Of a stretch of 64,000 nucleotides of DNA, positions 62,184-64,000 are shown piece after piece. A model generated the notes under the pieces. That model saw only the letters and a program-made list of their open reading frames with translations. It did no database searches and was not told the origin of the DNA. Every line of letters begins with the position of its first letter. Position 1 is the stretch's first letter. The DNA comes from Burkholderia sp. D-99 (lineage in GTDB: Bacteria > Pseudomonadota > Gammaproteobacteria > Burkholderiales > Burkholderiaceae). The stretch is from assembly GCF_011605345.1 (NCBI RefSeq), contig NZ_JAAOXM010000002.1:744001-808000 (forward strand), read 5' to 3'. A program made the position numbers and the translations under genes.

Positions 62184-62500
62184 ATCGCAACGACTCGCGC
62201 CAACGTGCCGACACCTCGCCGGCCGACTTCGACCTCGATGACGCGGGAGCGCTGTCGGCCAAGTCCGCGCTCGTACTGAAGGTCAACGCACTGATCGTCT
62301 CGCGCGGCCTGAGCGAAGACGAGGCGGCGGCCCTCGCAGAGATGGCCCGGCCGGTCGTCACGCCCGAGCAACGCGAAAGGCTCCGGAACGTTTCGCTGGA
62401 ATTGCTGATGCAGACGCTGGCGTCGTTGGGCCAGCATGTGGAAATCGTGGTCCGGCCTGCGGGGCCACCGCATTCGGCAGGCATCGCGGTTTCAGTCTGA
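62180..62500 (+). CDS. XRE-type HTH protein coupled to SymE (HTH_37-like antitoxin candidate)
   Basis: 106 residues. Seen: SALVLKVNALIVSRGLSEDEAAALAEMARPVV, then RNVSLELLMQTLASLGQHVEIVVRP, the layout of HTH_37-type antitoxins (HigA/MqsA-like small XRE proteins), with the recognition helix weak. ATGA overlap means strict translational coupling to the SymE-like gene. Could be the antitoxin/repressor of the pair. No other neighbour on this strand. Confidence 0.75.
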   Translation: MNRNDSRQRADTSPADFDLDDAGALSAKSALVLKVNALIVSRGLSEDEAAALAEMARPVVTPEQRERLRNVSLELLMQTLASLGQHVEIVVRPAGPPHSAGIAVSV

Positions 62501-62667
62501 CGGCCGGCGGAATGAACGAAAGGTCGTGTGTGTGGCGGCCGGGCCCGGCCGCCGCCGGATGCCCGTCACCGGCGAGCGGGAGCGCCGTGCCGGCTCGCAG
62601 CAGGCATCCTCGACACACCGGCAACGTACTAAGCGCCCCGGTTTCGACGATGCCCCGGACCTGACGG

Positions 62668-63072
62668 TCAGGGCCGCGACAACACCATCACACGCCCCGA
62701 CACGCGCTGCAGCTTCAGCCACCCCGTATCGGCCGTAAACTGAAGCTGCTGCAACGGAAAGTCGAACTCCGCGCGCTGCGCGGCGCTGATCACCGCATCG
62801 GCGATCCAGCGGATCAGCTCCTTGCCTTCGTCGGTCGTCTCGTGGCCGTTCTGGACACCATAGAAATAGCGGTTCCCGGCGTTGACCTCGTTCTGAACCT
62901 GCATCCAGTGCCCCGGCAGGCCCCGCTGCGTCCTGAACAGGTCGGCCACCCGCTGCGTCGTCAATCCGCGCGCCCACAATGCGCCGTTCACGGCGGGGCG
63001 CGCCAGGTTGTGGCGGTCGGCTTCCTGGGCCTGCTCCTTGATGTCGCCTTTCAGGGAATCGGGTTTCGTCAT
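62668..63072 (-). CDS. Unknown small protein
   Basis: 134 residues, not recognised. Seen: NLARPAVNGALWARGLTTQRVADLFRTQRGLPGHWMQVQNEVNAGNRYFYG, ELIRWIADAVISAAQRAEFDFPLQQLQF. No signal or membrane helix. GAGGAAAG lies 5 bases before the ATG, and a hairpin (GGCCCGT, 2 bases, ACGGGCC; 63091-63106) lies just upstream in the leader, where it could affect translation. Function unknown. Confidence 0.6.
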   Translation of the reverse strand: MTKPDSLKGDIKEQAQEADRHNLARPAVNGALWARGLTTQRVADLFRTQRGLPGHWMQVQNEVNAGNRYFYGVQNGHETTDEGKELIRWIADAVISAAQRAEFDFPLQQLQFTADTGWLKLQRVSGRVMVLSRP

Positions 63073-63333
63073 GACGCTTTCCTCGCGATGGGCCCGTCAA
63101 CGGGCCGGTTGAATGGACAAGGACCACGGAGAGCAGCCGGCATGAAGTGCGGATCTGCGCGACCCCGGCGTCCGTGGCCACCACGAACGACAGGCCGGCG
63201 ACATGCGCCGGCCCGGCTCACGATATCGGCCGCAGGCGGGTCGTCCCGCCTGCGCCGGGTGAAAGATACGCCCATTGCAGGAATTCTTCGCCTGTCAGGT
63301 ATATCAGGCTTCAATATCGGGCGTCTGTCCCCA

Positions 63334-64000
63334 TCACGCTTTCTTCTTCCCCTTCAGCACGAACGCCGCCGCAGTACATCCCGCCATCGCGACACCCGCG
63401 ATCAGGAACGTATCGCTGTACGCCATCAACAACGCCTCGCGCATCACGCGCTGGTTCACGAGCGCGAGTGCCAGTTCGTGCACGCCACCGGTCGCCGAAC
63501 CCGGCAACGCATCGGCACGCGGTACATGCACGCGCGACAGCAGCCGCACGAGCGTCGCCATGCGCTCCTGGAACGCCTCGGAAAACGGCGAAACGGCCTC
63601 GCCGATCTGCATCGCGTGAAGCTTCTGCCGCTCGACGACGATCTGGCTCGCCACCGCGATGCCGATCGCACCGCCCACGTTGCGCACCATGTTGAACACG
63701 CCGGACGCCGAACCGAGCTGCGCCTTCTCGATCCCGTCGACGGCCATCACCGACAGCGCGATCACGACGAGCGACTGCCCGATCCCGCGCACGACGAGCG
63801 ACGGCACGATCACGTTCGCCGCCGCATCGGCGCTCAGGTGGATGTTCATCAGGCAGCCGGCCGCGACGAGCGCGAAGCCGAGCACGATCGTCGTGCGCGG
63901 GCTCGTGCGGCGCATCAGCGGCGGCGTCAGGAACGACATCACGAACTGCACGAGCCCGTACGGGATCATCGCGAGGCCGATGTCGCGCGCGCTGTAGCCG
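63334..64000 (-). CDS. EmrB/QacA-type MFS drug transporter, C-terminal part, cut by window edge
   Basis: Frame is open to the window edge; visible ~221 residues. Seen: helix with GYSARDIGLAMIPYGLVQFVMSF, LTPPLMRRTSPRTTIVLGF, GIGQSLVVIALSVMAVDGIEKAQLGSASGVFNMVRNVGGAIGIAVASQIVVERQ, typical of the DHA2 (14-helix) family, then a large loop and a last helix. A proton-driven multidrug exporter; the N-terminal part is off the window. Ends in a basic tail (KGKKKA). Confidence 0.82.
   Translation of the reverse strand, partial: GYSARDIGLAMIPYGLVQFVMSFLTPPLMRRTSPRTTIVLGFALVAAGCLMNIHLSADAAANVIVPSLVVRGIGQSLVVIALSVMAVDGIEKAQLGSASGVFNMVRNVGGAIGIAVASQIVVERQKLHAMQIGEAVSPFSEAFQERMATLVRLLSRVHVPRADALPGSATGGVHELALALVNQRVMREALLMAYSDTFLIAGVAMAGCTAAAFVLKGKKKA

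Overview
The window is dense, high-GC DNA in the style of Burkholderia sensu stricto, most likely a Burkholderia cepacia complex strain and probably a secondary chromosome. This rests on the strong G/C third-position bias, the CS1/cable-type pilus operon, an RcsB-like phosphorelay of the kind known to control cable pili, and the many LysR, MFS and ArsR accessory genes. The species is an inference. No tRNA, rRNA, CRISPR array, transposase or integrase was seen.

Layout. Bases 1-6467 hold the end of an exopolysaccharide operon (+ strand): BY-kinase tail, GT4 glycosyltransferase, pyruvyl transferase, flippase, Wzy-like polymerase and acyltransferase, mostly joined by ATGA/GTGA overlaps. Bases 6568-13005 (- strand) are an alternate (CS1/Cbl-type) chaperone-usher pilus operon: major pilin, usher, chaperone, one-domain chaperone, tip adhesin, second pilin, third chaperone. 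Bases 13435-18634 (- strand) are a classical Fim-type operon: pilin, chaperone, usher, adhesin. Bases 19055-26798 (- strand) encode a hybrid histidine kinase with Hpt domain, an RcsB-like regulator, a small protein and a second hybrid kinase whose receiver lacks its phospho-acceptor aspartate. Bases 27324-32168 (- strand) are a two-partner secretion pair: TpsB transporter, then a GLUG-repeat TpsA exoprotein ending at a strong terminator. The first 32 kb is therefore a surface/biofilm island, with AT-richer stretches at its major promoter regions.

Bases 32462-41708 are mixed accessory genes: an RhtB/LysE exporter, a HigBA-like toxin-antitoxin pair, a YiiX-like permuted papain protein, an Lrp regulator divergent from azlCD, a surE gene followed by decayed 180-bp copies of its own 3' end, an SDR, an MFS transporter, a truncated metallo-beta-lactamase-fold gene, and an ArsR-rhodanese regulator with its dyad. 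Bases 41769-47051 are two GH92 alpha-mannosidase lipoproteins with low-complexity linkers.

Bases 47380-64000 hold a cupin, an orphan gene fragment, a PLP decarboxylase with its ArsR regulator, a LysR/aldo-keto reductase divergon, a broken ABC transporter gene, an ArsR/quinone oxidoreductase pair sharing two near-identical operators, a GNAT, a methyltransferase, a DUF-type protein, a lipoprotein, an MFS remnant, an Lgt-like/TlpA fusion, a LysR/azoreductase divergon with a perfect LysR box, a SymE-like toxin translationally coupled to an XRE-type protein, a small unknown protein, and an EmrB-type MFS gene cut by the window edge.

The most notable signals are the SymE/XRE pair, the duplicated ArsR operators with a probably leaderless promoter, the degenerate receiver in the pilus-linked kinase, the one-domain pilus chaperone, stem-loops just behind the major pilin gene in both fimbrial operons, and the surE-derived tandem repeat.
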